Of a stretch of DNA of 23,568 nt, positions 15,398 to 23,474 are shown in pieces. The notes under the pieces were generated by a model. It was not told the DNA's origin and ran no database searches. It was given only the letters and a program-made list of their open reading frames with translations. Made by a program: the position numbers and the translations under genes. The DNA comes from Thermoplasmatota archaeon (GTDB lineage Archaea > Thermoplasmatota > Thermoplasmata > Thermoplasmatales > Thermoplasmataceae): NCBI GenBank assembly GCA_023489425.1, contig JAMDCG010000070.1:1-23568 (forward strand), written 5' to 3'. Each line of letters starts with the position of its first letter. Position 1 is the stretch's first letter.

Positions 15398-15810
15398 CTA
15401 TCCTTTACTCTCAAAGACAGACTTTGATAACTCAAGGAGTTTGTATCTAATCTTAAAAATGAAATAAAACAGCACTAATTTGACTACTGCGGGAATCTTA
15501 GGGGGCTTGGGATTGATGCGAAACCATCTACGATCTTTGGTCGAGTAACATCAAGAAGTTAATTGCAAGATATACTGTGATAGTCTGATAATGGATGCAA
15601 ATGACTTTAAGATTAAAAGGGGATTTTCAGTAATATCAAGAAAGCTTCGTGATTTTGTATTGAAAATAACACGTAGCAACAAATCTTCAGGAAATCTGAA
15701 AGGTTTAACATAGGCTTTGTTGTTTAAATCAAAAACTGATGCCATATAAAAAATAGGGAGATTCTAATGACCTGACATGTGAAGAGGTTTATATTTCCCT
15801 GTTCTATATT
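15398..15810. other. Spacer without a supportable gene
   Basis: Only short broken frames are visible. One stretch (about 15470-15590) translates in two plus-strand frames to pieces vaguely like a transposase helix-turn-helix (GIDAKPSTIF, then a shift, NIKKLIARY). That is too little to call a pseudogene. A 64-codon minus-strand frame at 15551-15745 has no promoter at the expected distance. Confidence 0.4.
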
Positions 15811-17385
15811 TCAATACCTGTAATATCTTCTGATTGACAGGTAAAATAAGGCCACTGAGATTCCTACTATGGATGATAGGAATATTATGGGAGATAGGTC
15901 AAAAATTGAGAGATGATTCAACATTACAACTCCGCTCGTTGGACTTCTAAGGAAATAGCTATTCAGCTCCTCTACATTGAGCACAGGTAATATGCCAGTT
16001 ATCACATTCTGGGTTCTGATGTTATCAAGTACTGGCTTAAACAGAGAGTTACCTGTATAAAATGGCGATAAAGAACCAATTTCAAGTATGGTTTGCAGGA
16101 AAGAATAGATTATAGGATATCCCAATACCAAAAATAATGTTAGAAATGTTTTAGGAGCTGATCTGCCGATGAAATAGGCACCTACAAGGAGATAAATTGA
16201 TGCAAATACGGTATATGCCGCAAGACTAAATAAATAGATATAGAGAAATGCAAGACCTGAAAGAGAATACTTTAACACTGCTTCTGAAATGACATATGTG
16301 GCAAGAAACGCAAACCCTTCAAATATTGACATGGTGATTATAGATGAGGTGAATTCAATCATTACTGTGTGCCACCTCTTCCTGGGCAGTGACAGATAAT
16401 ATTTATAAACAGAGGGGTTGAACATTGGTACAAATAGCATTAACACCATAAATACGGTTACCAGCAGCATTATCTCAGAGCCTGTATTGCCGAGTAATCC
16501 CAGCAGTGAAATTACTGTAAGTGAGGAGGAAAAAATACTGCTTCTAAAATTAGTATTCATTGATGTGCCATTAATAAAGAACGTTACATTGTAGGCTTCA
16601 TTCATTGAAAGAACCATCTGCTCGTTAGAGTTGAATGTATAAATCTTATTGTATGAATAATTTCCCAGATATACCATTGCTCCTACTGAATTATTTTGCT
16701 GAGGATTGTACAGGTGGTAAGATAGGTTATAAATTCCCCCCTTGGGTCCCTGAACCAAAATGACCGGAGAAAGGCCATAATATCCTAATAGATAAGAGGG
16801 AAGGTAAGCTATGTACATGTTGCTTGTTTTGCTTTTATTTTTCGTATTTATTATTTGATCAACGCTGAAGTCGAATTTCTCATCCTTCTGGTTTGCCAAC
16901 TGATACCCTTTAGAGTTAAGAACGGAATAGTTTTCTACACAGTAGGCTAAAATTGAATATTCCTTGTTATCATACACCTTTGGTGAAAGTGACTTTATAT
17001 ATGAATTGTTTAAAGTGAAATTACCCTGATTACCAGTCTTTTTCGCGAAATATATATTGAAGGAACTGTAGTTTTTGACGATTAGATTTTGGGCTTGTAC
17101 AGACACATTAAGTTTCAATGACAAATTCACACCGGGATCCAGTTTGTTATTTAGTAAGTAATATGTCTGAGGAGTGCTACTGCTTAGATTGGAAAATCCT
17201 ATGAATGTGTCTCTCACACCATTGGGGCAGCTTAGAAGGTACATGTTTGAGTCACTTGTTGGAATGGAACTGTTTTCTATTAGAATAGCCGGAAAGATCA
17301 ATACACATATCAATGAAAGAGAAATGATCACCCTTGGCTTCATTTTAGAGCGAATTGAATTTAATATGTCTTTGACAGCATTCAT
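15811..17385 (-). CDS. ABC-2-type membrane protein with large external domain
   Basis: A 524-residue membrane protein with an N-terminal helix at about 18-36. A loop of about 250 residues (38-285) carries many N-X-S/T sites and so should face outside. About six helices then run from residue 287 to the end. The segment after the second helix (PSVYKYYLSLPRKRWHTVMIEF, residues ~322-343) is the cytoplasmic coupling pattern of ABC-2 permeases. This topology resembles ABC-2 exporter permeases with an extracellular domain. No ATPase gene adjoins it, so it must borrow one from elsewhere, possibly the ATPase at 20777, or have another role. The ATG at 17385 has a TATA box 29 nt upstream. The sugar kinase lies 125 bp upstream on the same strand. 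Confidence 0.62.
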   Translation of the reverse strand: MNAVKDILNSIRSKMKPRVIISLSLICVLIFPAILIENSSIPTSDSNMYLLSCPNGVRDTFIGFSNLSSSTPQTYYLLNNKLDPGVNLSLKLNVSVQAQNLIVKNYSSFNIYFAKKTGNQGNFTLNNSYIKSLSPKVYDNKEYSILAYCVENYSVLNSKGYQLANQKDEKFDFSVDQIINTKNKSKTSNMYIAYLPSYLLGYYGLSPVILVQGPKGGIYNLSYHLYNPQQNNSVGAMVYLGNYSYNKIYTFNSNEQMVLSMNEAYNVTFFINGTSMNTNFRSSIFSSSLTVISLLGLLGNTGSEIMLLVTVFMVLMLFVPMFNPSVYKYYLSLPRKRWHTVMIEFTSSIITMSIFEGFAFLATYVISEAVLKYSLSGLAFLYIYLFSLAAYTVFASIYLLVGAYFIGRSAPKTFLTLFLVLGYPIIYSFLQTILEIGSLSPFYTGNSLFKPVLDNIRTQNVITGILPVLNVEELNSYFLRSPTSGVVMLNHLSIFDLSPIIFLSSIVGISVALFYLSIRRYYRY

Positions 17386-17410
17386 GGGAAACTATTGAAA
17401 TATGTCACAT

Positions 17411-17420
17411 ATATAATAAA
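17411..17420 (-). promoter_or_regulatory. TATA box of the ABC-2-like gene
   Basis: TTTATTATATAT on the minus strand is centred about 29 nt before the ATG at 17385. It suggests transcription independent of the upstream kinase. Confidence 0.5.
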
Positions 17421-17510
17421 GTTTTTTATTAGTTTATTTTATATATTTTTCAACACCATATGAAAATTTGTTTCACTTAAAGACATTTAATATATTGAGA
17501 TTATTTGTTT

Positions 17511-18500
17511 TCAGTATCCCAGTGAATTAACCCTTGTTTCATGGTCAAAATTCTTGATTGTTTCATCCAGTTGCTTAATTATACCATCTCTCATTGCGTT
17601 ATTTATTGCGGTTCCCTGTTCATTTAAACCCAGTACTATACCTCCCACTGCAACATGATATCCGTTGAAAAATTTGATTTTGCACCTGACACTGGAAGAA
17701 ATCCTTTCCCTGATTATGGACCCGGCAATCATTGTGCCTCCAAGTACAGAAACTTCAGGACATTCATCGAAAAATTTGAGCATTGAGTTCACGATCATCG
17801 CATCATAGTCCGCTGCATTGTTAATGATTTCCATGGCATATTTTTCCCCATTTCTGGCCATTTCAACTACCTTTGGACTTAGCAATGCTACCTTTCTCTT
17901 GCTACGATCTCTTTCAAGTGAACCCACAACTTCCTTGAAATCCTCACCGAAATGCCCTGACACAAGGTCAACAAAGTCAGTTCCTTCCAGTATTCCATCC
18001 ATCTGCCTTTCCGCGGTTCTGATTGCTTCTTTTCCTATCCATGAGGCTGAACCCTCATCACCAGCAAACCATCCCCAACCACCAATCCTTTTTATTTTTC
18101 CATCTTTCTGGAACATGCCAACACTACCAGTACCTGGTGCAAACACTACTCCATCACTGAACATGTTTGACATTCGGTATGCAACAAGTCCATCATTCTC
18201 TATCCTCAGGTCTTCTCTTTGAAAAATGCTCCTTAGCATTTTTTCTCCCCGTTCTGTTGCTCCTGTTGAATCTCCGATTCCTGCTAATCCTATTATAATT
18301 CTTACCTTGTCAGATTTACTAATACCACTCTTATTTTCTATCTGTTTAATTGCACTTCGTATATTTTCTGAGGCTGTAGTTTCAGGTACAGCTGTAAAGT
18401 TAGATGGTCCAGCCAGACCTACAGATAATAACTTCATGGAACCCTCGTCGAAAAGAAGTGCACATGTTTTTGTGGCTCCGCCGTCTATTGAAAGAATCAT
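17511..18500 (-). CDS. BadF/BadG/BcrA-family sugar kinase (KDG kinase or amino-sugar kinase)
   Basis: Actin-fold ATP-dependent kinase of 329 residues. It has a phosphate-1 loop SIDGGATKTCALLFDEG near the start, GLAGIGD (about 73-79), ENDGLVAYR with the likely catalytic Asp near residue 105, and a phosphate-2 loop APGTGSVG. GGWGWFAGDEGSASWIG and an adenosine motif VLGGTMIAGS follow. This is the N-acetylglucosamine kinase-like branch of BadF. The Thermoplasma acidophilum 2-keto-3-deoxygluconate kinase belongs to this family, so a role in the Entner-Doudoroff branch is a good alternative to an amino-sugar kinase. The longer start (18518) is only 15 nt from the TATA element, whereas the ATG at 18500 fits both the promoter and the family N-terminus. 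Confidence 0.85.
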   Translation of the reverse strand: MILSIDGGATKTCALLFDEGSMKLLSVGLAGPSNFTAVPETTASENIRSAIKQIENKSGISKSDKVRIIIGLAGIGDSTGATERGEKMLRSIFQREDLRIENDGLVAYRMSNMFSDGVVFAPGTGSVGMFQKDGKIKRIGGWGWFAGDEGSASWIGKEAIRTAERQMDGILEGTDFVDLVSGHFGEDFKEVVGSLERDRSKRKVALLSPKVVEMARNGEKYAMEIINNAADYDAMIVNSMLKFFDECPEVSVLGGTMIAGSIIRERISSSVRCKIKFFNGYHVAVGGIVLGLNEQGTAINNAMRDGIIKQLDETIKNFDHETRVNSLGY

Positions 18501-18521
18501 CTTTGGTAATCTAAACATGTC

Positions 18522-18537
18522 TTATATTTTTTATATA
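18522..18537 (-). promoter_or_regulatory. TATA region of the sugar kinase gene
   Basis: The minus strand reads TATATAAAAAATATAAG, centred 26-33 nt before the ATG at 18500. This supports the shorter start. Confidence 0.5.
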
Positions 18538-18662
18538 GTGAGTGCCGTAAATTTTAAAAAAATATATTCCTTAGATCATATAATATTTTATATTAATCTC
18601 GAAATGCAGAAATACGATTCTATTGCCGGTGATTACGTTAATTAAAGCAGATAAGAGTTATA

Positions 18663-20684
18663 ATGGAATTAGTGGATACAGGTAACATGGCTGGTAATAG
18701 TTTTATTGAAAAGATAGACCCTAAAGAAAGGCCGGAAGAAGCGAAATTTTCCATCCAAAACATGGATACGAACGAAGACCCAATGGCGAATTTTTTCAGA
18801 TTCGCTAACGGAAAATGGATAGATACACACCCAATTCCTCCTGACAAATCCTCATGGGGAGGATTCATGGAGCTCAGAGACAGAAATATATACATCCTGG
18901 GAAAGATACTTGAAAAATGTGCGCTTGATGATGGAAAGAAAAGAGGTATAGAAAAAATGGTCGGTGACTTCTATATTTCCATAATGGATCAGAAGAAACT
19001 GGAGGAGAAAAAATTTGATCCCATAAAGCCCATAATGGAAAAGATAAACAAAGTAAGGGATAAAAATGAGATGGTGAAAGTTTCTCAATACCTCCATTCA
19101 AATGGCATAGGAAATTTCTTTTCAGTCTTTTCAATGCCAGATGAAAAGAACAGTTCGGTCTACGCATTCTATATTTATCAGGGTGGACTTTCACTGCCAA
19201 ACAGGGATTATTATATTCAGGATTCATTCCAGAAGACAAGGGATGAGTTTGTAGCCCATATGCAGAACATGTTTACCATGTATGGATACTCCCCTATGGA
19301 GTCAAAGGATTCCGCAGAAAAGGTAATGAAAATAGAAACTTACATAGCAAAGGCAAGCAGACCTCAGGCAGATCTAAGAGATTCTGAAAAGAACTATAAT
19401 AGAATTCCGTACGGTGAACTAAATAAAAAGTTCAGCAGGTTAAACCTTGTAAAATACCTGGAAATTTCCAAGGTACCTAAAACTGAATATATAGTTGTTG
19501 GGCAGCCTGAAGTTCTTGATGCCGTGGAAAAAATGCTGGAAGAGTTTTCTCTGGAAGACCTGAAAACGTATCTCAAATGGAACACAATTAACTACGCTGC
19601 ACCTTATTTACACGAGGCCGCTGAGATGGAACATTTTGATTTCTTCAACAGGAAACTACTGGGACAGGAAGTGCCAGAAAAAAGATGGAAAAAAGCAGTG
19701 AATATTGTAGACAGATCCATAGGTGAGGCTCTTGGAGAACTATATGTGGAACAGGAATTTGGTAAGGAAGCAAGAGAAAGAATGCAAACAATGGTAGATG
19801 ATATACGATCTGTCTTTGAGGAGAAACTTAAGAATTTGCCCTGGATGAGTGATGTAACAAAGAAAAAGGCACTTGAAAAATTCAGTAAGTTCAGGGCAAA
19901 GATCGGGTATCCATCGAAGTTCATTGATTATTCGTCCATTGATATAAGAAAGGATGATCTTCTTGGGAATGTTATGAGATCTGAAAATTTTGAGTTTAGA
20001 AGAGAGGCATCAAGAATCGGTGAACAGGTTGACAAAGAACTCTGGCTAATGACCCCTCCAACAGTAAATGCCTATTTTTCCCCAACAGAAAATGAGATAG
20101 TATTCCCTGCAGGTATACTTCAACCACCATTCTTTGATGCTACCATGGATGATGCGGTAAATTATGGTGGAATTGGAGGAGTTATCTCACATGAAATTAC
20201 CCATGGGTTTGACGATCAGGGAAGAAGATATGATATGGATGGAAACCTAAAGGACTGGTGGACAGAGGAAGATGCAAAGAAATTTACAGAAAGAGCAGAC
20301 GAGGTTGTAAAATTATACGATTCTCTTGAGGTTTTACCTGGTCTCCATGTTAACGGAAAACTTACTCTTGGAGAAAATATCGCAGATCTTGGCGGGGTTA
20401 GTATTGCGTTTGAAGCATTACAGAGAAGATTGAGGAAAAACCCAGAACTTAATAAGAAGATAGATGGCTTCACACCGGAGCAGAGGTTCTTTTTATCCTG
20501 GGCTCAGATATGGAGAGGAAACAACAGGGAACCAGAGATCAGGAGAAGAATATCCATAGATCCACATTCTCCCAATGTGTTCAGGGGTTCCATACCTGTT
20601 ATGAATCATGAAAAATTTGATTCCTCATTTGTTGAACTTTCCAAGGTCAAGAAGGGACTGGATAAGAAGATATTCATCTGGTAA
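18663..20684 (+). CDS. M13 family zinc metallopeptidase (neprilysin/PepO-like)
   Basis: Zinc endopeptidase of up to 673 residues that cleaves oligopeptides. The N-terminal M13 block (DPMANFFRFANGKWIDTHPIP, PDKSSWGGF) is near residues 39-63. NAYFSPTENEIVFPAGILQPPFF lies before the active site. The zinc motif HEITH is at 510-514, with ligands H510 and H514 and catalytic E511. The third ligand, E571, is in ENIADLGG. A late FFLSWAQIWRGN helps form the substrate pocket. It has no signal peptide or membrane helix, in contrast to animal neprilysin, so it should work inside the cell like bacterial PepO. The first ATG (18663) is listed. The ATG at 18687 or the one at 18762, which begins at the conserved block, are possible starts. 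No ribosome-binding site decides among them. Confidence 0.93.
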   Translation: MELVDTGNMAGNSFIEKIDPKERPEEAKFSIQNMDTNEDPMANFFRFANGKWIDTHPIPPDKSSWGGFMELRDRNIYILGKILEKCALDDGKKRGIEKMVGDFYISIMDQKKLEEKKFDPIKPIMEKINKVRDKNEMVKVSQYLHSNGIGNFFSVFSMPDEKNSSVYAFYIYQGGLSLPNRDYYIQDSFQKTRDEFVAHMQNMFTMYGYSPMESKDSAEKVMKIETYIAKASRPQADLRDSEKNYNRIPYGELNKKFSRLNLVKYLEISKVPKTEYIVVGQPEVLDAVEKMLEEFSLEDLKTYLKWNTINYAAPYLHEAAEMEHFDFFNRKLLGQEVPEKRWKKAVNIVDRSIGEALGELYVEQEFGKEARERMQTMVDDIRSVFEEKLKNLPWMSDVTKKKALEKFSKFRAKIGYPSKFIDYSSIDIRKDDLLGNVMRSENFEFRREASRIGEQVDKELWLMTPPTVNAYFSPTENEIVFPAGILQPPFFDATMDDAVNYGGIGGVISHEITHGFDDQGRRYDMDGNLKDWWTEEDAKKFTERADEVVKLYDSLEVLPGLHVNGKLTLGENIADLGGVSIAFEALQRRLRKNPELNKKIDGFTPEQRFFLSWAQIWRGNNREPEIRRRISIDPHSPNVFRGSIPVMNHEKFDSSFVELSKVKKGLDKKIFIW

Positions 20685-20691
20685 ACCATAT

Positions 20692-20720
20692 TTTCAATAA
20701 CTTTTTTTATTTTTCTAAGT
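20692..20720 (+). terminator. T-rich terminator after the M13 gene
   Basis: ACTTTTTTTATTTTTC directly follows the stop codon. Oligo-T runs are the common archaeal termination signal. The promoter of the next operon follows within 40 bp. Confidence 0.45.
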
Positions 20721-20740
20721 GCTATTGGTTCAAATTTTGA

Positions 20741-20750
20741 ACTTATATAC
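20741..20750 (+). promoter_or_regulatory. TATA box of the ABC exporter operon
   Basis: ACTTATATAC is centred about 31 nt before the ATG at 20777, giving a leader of only a few bases. Confidence 0.55.
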
Positions 20751-20776
20751 CTTTTTAATACATTCCATGATATTTC

Positions 20777-21574
20777 ATGTTTATGATTGAAATCCATAAT
20801 GTAACAGCCTCATATGCGGGTGCTGAAAAGAGGTTAGCACTCAAGAATATAAGTTTCTCCATTGGAAAGGAAAAGGCTGTAATGATTGGACCTAATGGTT
20901 CTGGAAAAACAAGCGTTATAAAACTTATTCTTGGTATTCTTGAAAAAACAGAGGGAGAAGTCACGGTTGATGGTGTGGATACGAATGAAATTCATGATTA
21001 CCTTGGTCTTTCAACAAATCTTGCCGATGTTTACAAATTAATGGATGGAACAGTTTATGACACAATTGGGATCTTTGCAGAACTAAAAAATAGTGATCCT
21101 TCAAATGTCCTAAAACTGATTGATCATTTTCAGCTTGGAAGTATTCTAAGGAAGAAACTTTTCCAGCTTAGCTCTGGAGAACAGAAGATGATAGGAAATA
21201 TTCTTGCCATGAGCTTTTCTCCTTCCATAATACTACTGGACGAACCCTTCGATAATGTTGACCAGTCAAGAAGGATAAAATTGATAAGACTACTGAAGGA
21301 AGTGAAATCGGATATCCTTCTGAACACTCATGAATTAAACCTGCTGAATTATCTTGATGGTTGGTCCCTCTACTTCATACTTGATGGGCAAATTTACGGT
21401 AAATTCAATACGGGTATGCTGAAAGAACTTTACATATCGAAAGGAGATGTTCCTGGAAACCTGGGATTGATCGAATCTGATATTGGAAAATTTTCCATAA
21501 CAATTAATGGTGGAGATGTCCCAATTTCATCTGTCAGTAATCTAAATTCTCTCTTTGATGAGGTGTCCCTATGA
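20777..21574 (+). CDS. ABC exporter ATPase
   Basis: Cytoplasmic nucleotide-binding subunit of 265 residues. Walker A GPNGSGKTS is at 38-46, the signature LSSGEQK at 131-137, Walker B IILLDEP at 151-157, D-loop DNVD and H-loop His185 in NTHEL. The Q-loop region (LGLSTN, about 76-81) has no obvious glutamine, which is odd for this family. About 50 residues after the core form a short C-terminal extension. The last codons overlap the start of the ABC-2 permease as ATGA (21571-21574), with GAGGTG just upstream, so the two subunits are translationally coupled. This is an ABC-2 type transporter, probably for export; the substrate is unknown. Confidence 0.9.
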   Translation: MFMIEIHNVTASYAGAEKRLALKNISFSIGKEKAVMIGPNGSGKTSVIKLILGILEKTEGEVTVDGVDTNEIHDYLGLSTNLADVYKLMDGTVYDTIGIFAELKNSDPSNVLKLIDHFQLGSILRKKLFQLSSGEQKMIGNILAMSFSPSIILLDEPFDNVDQSRRIKLIRLLKEVKSDILLNTHELNLLNYLDGWSLYFILDGQIYGKFNTGMLKELYISKGDVPGNLGLIESDIGKFSITINGGDVPISSVSNLNSLFDEVSL

Positions 21575-22377
21575 TAGCCAGATATTACATAAAAAGCCTT
21601 CTCACAAATAAGTCGCTCCTGGGATGGTCCATAGGCTTCATGTTCTTCTGGATAGTAATGGGGGCTTACCTGCTTGATGGTACCTCCAGCTTTTCTACAC
21701 ACAACAGTAGCCTGGAATACACTTCAGGATGGTTTGCGTTTATAGGACTTATAGCCGGATCAGTGCTCTCTACCTCCATAGCCTATTCAGTATACTATGC
21801 AAACTCCTCACTAATATATTCCTTCAAATTTACAGTTTTGAAACCGTTTAATTACCTTTACAATTTTGTGGTATCTTCTGCCATAGTGAGTCTTATTATT
21901 GGAGCTGTTCTTACAGCACTTATAATTATTGTTTTCAGCCTAAGGGCCGGATATTTGATCTATCCTGTGGAAGTACCGGAGACCATAGGACTTTTTGTTT
22001 TAACAGGAGTATTTATGTTACTGCTCGCAGTGTTCTTCGTAATCGCAGCAAACAACTACATTGGTCTTAAAAATATATCATTTGTAATGCTGTTGCCGCA
22101 GCTATTATCCTATTTGTTCGGACTTAGTGCTCTCGATGTGGGCCTTCCGTCATATATTGTCTATGGTTCACCCTTTACTGCTATTCTGAGACTGTTCCTA
22201 CAGGCATTCTATGGAAGAGAACTTCCACTTAACATGGTGACATTAGCAGGTGGAAACGTAAACGGTTATCTATTGCTGGGGTCTATGGCTATATGGGTAC
22301 TTGCCCTGTTGGGACTGGATATGATTCTCGTGAAGAGGATAAAGTACAGATCTATTGAGGAGGCGAGGAGAGTGTGA
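21571..22377 (+). CDS. ABC-2-type transporter permease
   Basis: Membrane subunit of 268 residues with six predicted helices (about 17-35, 55-75, 100-125, 138-162, 168-190 and 232-252). It has an amphipathic start (MIARYYIKSLLTNKS), the usual ABC-2 permease plan. It overlaps the ATPase gene by four bases and the following gene by four bases (GTGA at 22374-22377), so the operon is tightly packed. No substrate can be inferred from sequence. Export of a lipid-like compound, peptide or drug is typical for the class. Confidence 0.8.
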   Translation: MIARYYIKSLLTNKSLLGWSIGFMFFWIVMGAYLLDGTSSFSTHNSSLEYTSGWFAFIGLIAGSVLSTSIAYSVYYANSSLIYSFKFTVLKPFNYLYNFVVSSAIVSLIIGAVLTALIIIVFSLRAGYLIYPVEVPETIGLFVLTGVFMLLLAVFFVIAANNYIGLKNISFVMLLPQLLSYLFGLSALDVGLPSYIVYGSPFTAILRLFLQAFYGRELPLNMVTLAGGNVNGYLLLGSMAIWVLALLGLDMILVKRIKYRSIEEARRV

Positions 22378-23054
22378 CTGAAAATGAATTAACTCAGGCA
22401 ATAGATCAGATAAAAACTGCCAGCATGGATGCAGTAAGGCTGGACAGGAGGATACTCAAGAAGACATGGGGTTTTTACTATATGATCTGGGCAACAGCGA
22501 TTACACTTTTTTCAACAATATATATTCCTCTGGAAAATATATCCAACACAGTATATCAGGATATACTTTTTTTCACTGCCTACGGAATCGTTTTCATAGT
22601 TGCAATATTTGTTACGATGACTTTATTCAGGAGAGCCTATATGATAGGACAGATAAACTCTGGTTTTAAAGGGAAAAACAGGAGAAACGAAATTAGGAGC
22701 ATATCCATCAACGTGTTGCTCTTCATCCTAATTCTTTTCCTTGCCTCAGGTATTCTGAAATACCCAGAAGGAGTGATTGGACTTTTCTTTGTATTAGTAC
22801 TGATTTATATTGGTATGCTGAGCGGTATAAAACAAAGCATGGGAAAGTTTCCATTTGAGGGTTATCTGTCATCTGGGGCCTTTCTCTTCAGTGCTGTGTC
22901 GAGTACAGTATCCTTATTCCTTAACTATGGCTATGTGGTATACGGACTACTATGGCTGGTTTCTTCAGCCATGTGGTTCCTATCTGGATACATCTCCCTG
23001 AGAGACTACAGGAAAATGGTGAATGGAGCAGATGAAAGTCTAAGGGTTGATTGA
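22374..23054 (+). CDS. Multi-pass membrane protein of the ABC-2 operon
   Basis: A 226-residue protein with a charged, helical N-terminus (1-30), then six predicted membrane helices in three pairs (about 36-54, 62-82, 110-125, 131-152, 163-183 and 188-207) and a short polar tail. I do not recognise a named family. Genes like this often accompany ABC-2 permeases and a winged-helix regulator in archaea and Gram-positive bacteria. It starts with GTG at 22374 in a GTGA overlap with the permease, preceded by GAGGCGAGGAG. It may be a second permease-like subunit or a sensor for the regulator encoded next. Confidence 0.65.
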   Translation: MTENELTQAIDQIKTASMDAVRLDRRILKKTWGFYYMIWATAITLFSTIYIPLENISNTVYQDILFFTAYGIVFIVAIFVTMTLFRRAYMIGQINSGFKGKNRRNEIRSISINVLLFILILFLASGILKYPEGVIGLFFVLVLIYIGMLSGIKQSMGKFPFEGYLSSGAFLFSAVSSTVSLFLNYGYVVYGLLWLVSSAMWFLSGYISLRDYRKMVNGADESLRVD

Positions 23055-23382
23055 ATTGGGTGATGAGAGAGTTGCACAGCTCCTTGAGAAACTGGGAAAT
23101 AACTTAAAGGAACCAGTTATGAAGTCCACTGCAAGACTGATAATACTGCTCTCACTGGCAATCAACGGAAGGATGAATCTCAAGGAACTAATGGCAGTTA
23201 CATCCTGTGGAAAGGGTAGTCTGAGCAATCATCTTGATAAACTTCAGGAGAGTGGATTGGTTTCTGTGAAGACTGTTCTTAAGAGGAAAGGCCCCAGTAT
23301 CTCAGTAACAATTACTGATAAGGGAAAAGAGGCATATTCTACCTATGCTGAATTGATGAAACTAATTTTCGAAAAGAAGTAG
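23047..23382 (+). CDS. Winged-helix transcriptional regulator (HTH_34/MarR-like)
   Basis: A small DNA-binding protein of 108-111 residues. It has a first helix region with RLIILLSLA, then MNLKELMAVTSCGKGSLSNHLDKLQESGLV (about 43-72) as the helix-turn-helix. The wing is KTVLKRKGPSISVTITDKGKEAY. This matches the winged-helix family with the LskHLkkLeeaGyv pattern. It is the last gene of the transporter operon and probably controls it. No ATG is available: the start is the TTG at 23047, which overlaps the preceding stop, or the TTG at 23056 with AAGGG 9 nt upstream. The family pattern does not discriminate between them. Confidence 0.82.
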   Translation: MIELGDERVAQLLEKLGNNLKEPVMKSTARLIILLSLAINGRMNLKELMAVTSCGKGSLSNHLDKLQESGLVSVKTVLKRKGPSISVTITDKGKEAYSTYAELMKLIFEKK

Positions 23383-23405
23383 TAAGTACCAAGTGGAGGT
23401 TGATT

Positions 23406-23474
23406 ATGGTAAAAGCATTGAAAAACCCTATTTACCCTGTAATTATCCTTTCCTCTGTACAGGAAATAAGATGA
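23406..23474 (+). CDS. Possible 22-aa leader-type ORF
   Basis: ATG at 23406 is preceded by GGAGGTTGAT, one of the strongest ribosome-binding sites in the window. It reads 22 codons with a hydrophobic centre (YPVIILSS) and ends in a TGA that overlaps the next ATG as ATGA (23471-23474). It may be a real small peptide, a translational coupling device for the next gene, or the 5' piece of a frameshifted gene. Confidence 0.35.
   Translation: MVKALKNPIYPVIILSSVQEIR

Noticed and set aside
15470..15590. Transposase-like helix-turn-helix remnant split over two plus-strand frames
   Set aside because: Only about 30 residues of vague similarity, no terminal inverted repeats or target duplication seen; too weak to call an IS relic.
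15551..15745. 64-codon minus-strand ORF
   Set aside because: No TATA element or ribosome-binding site at the proper distance, no recognisable domain, and a composition like non-coding AT-rich DNA.
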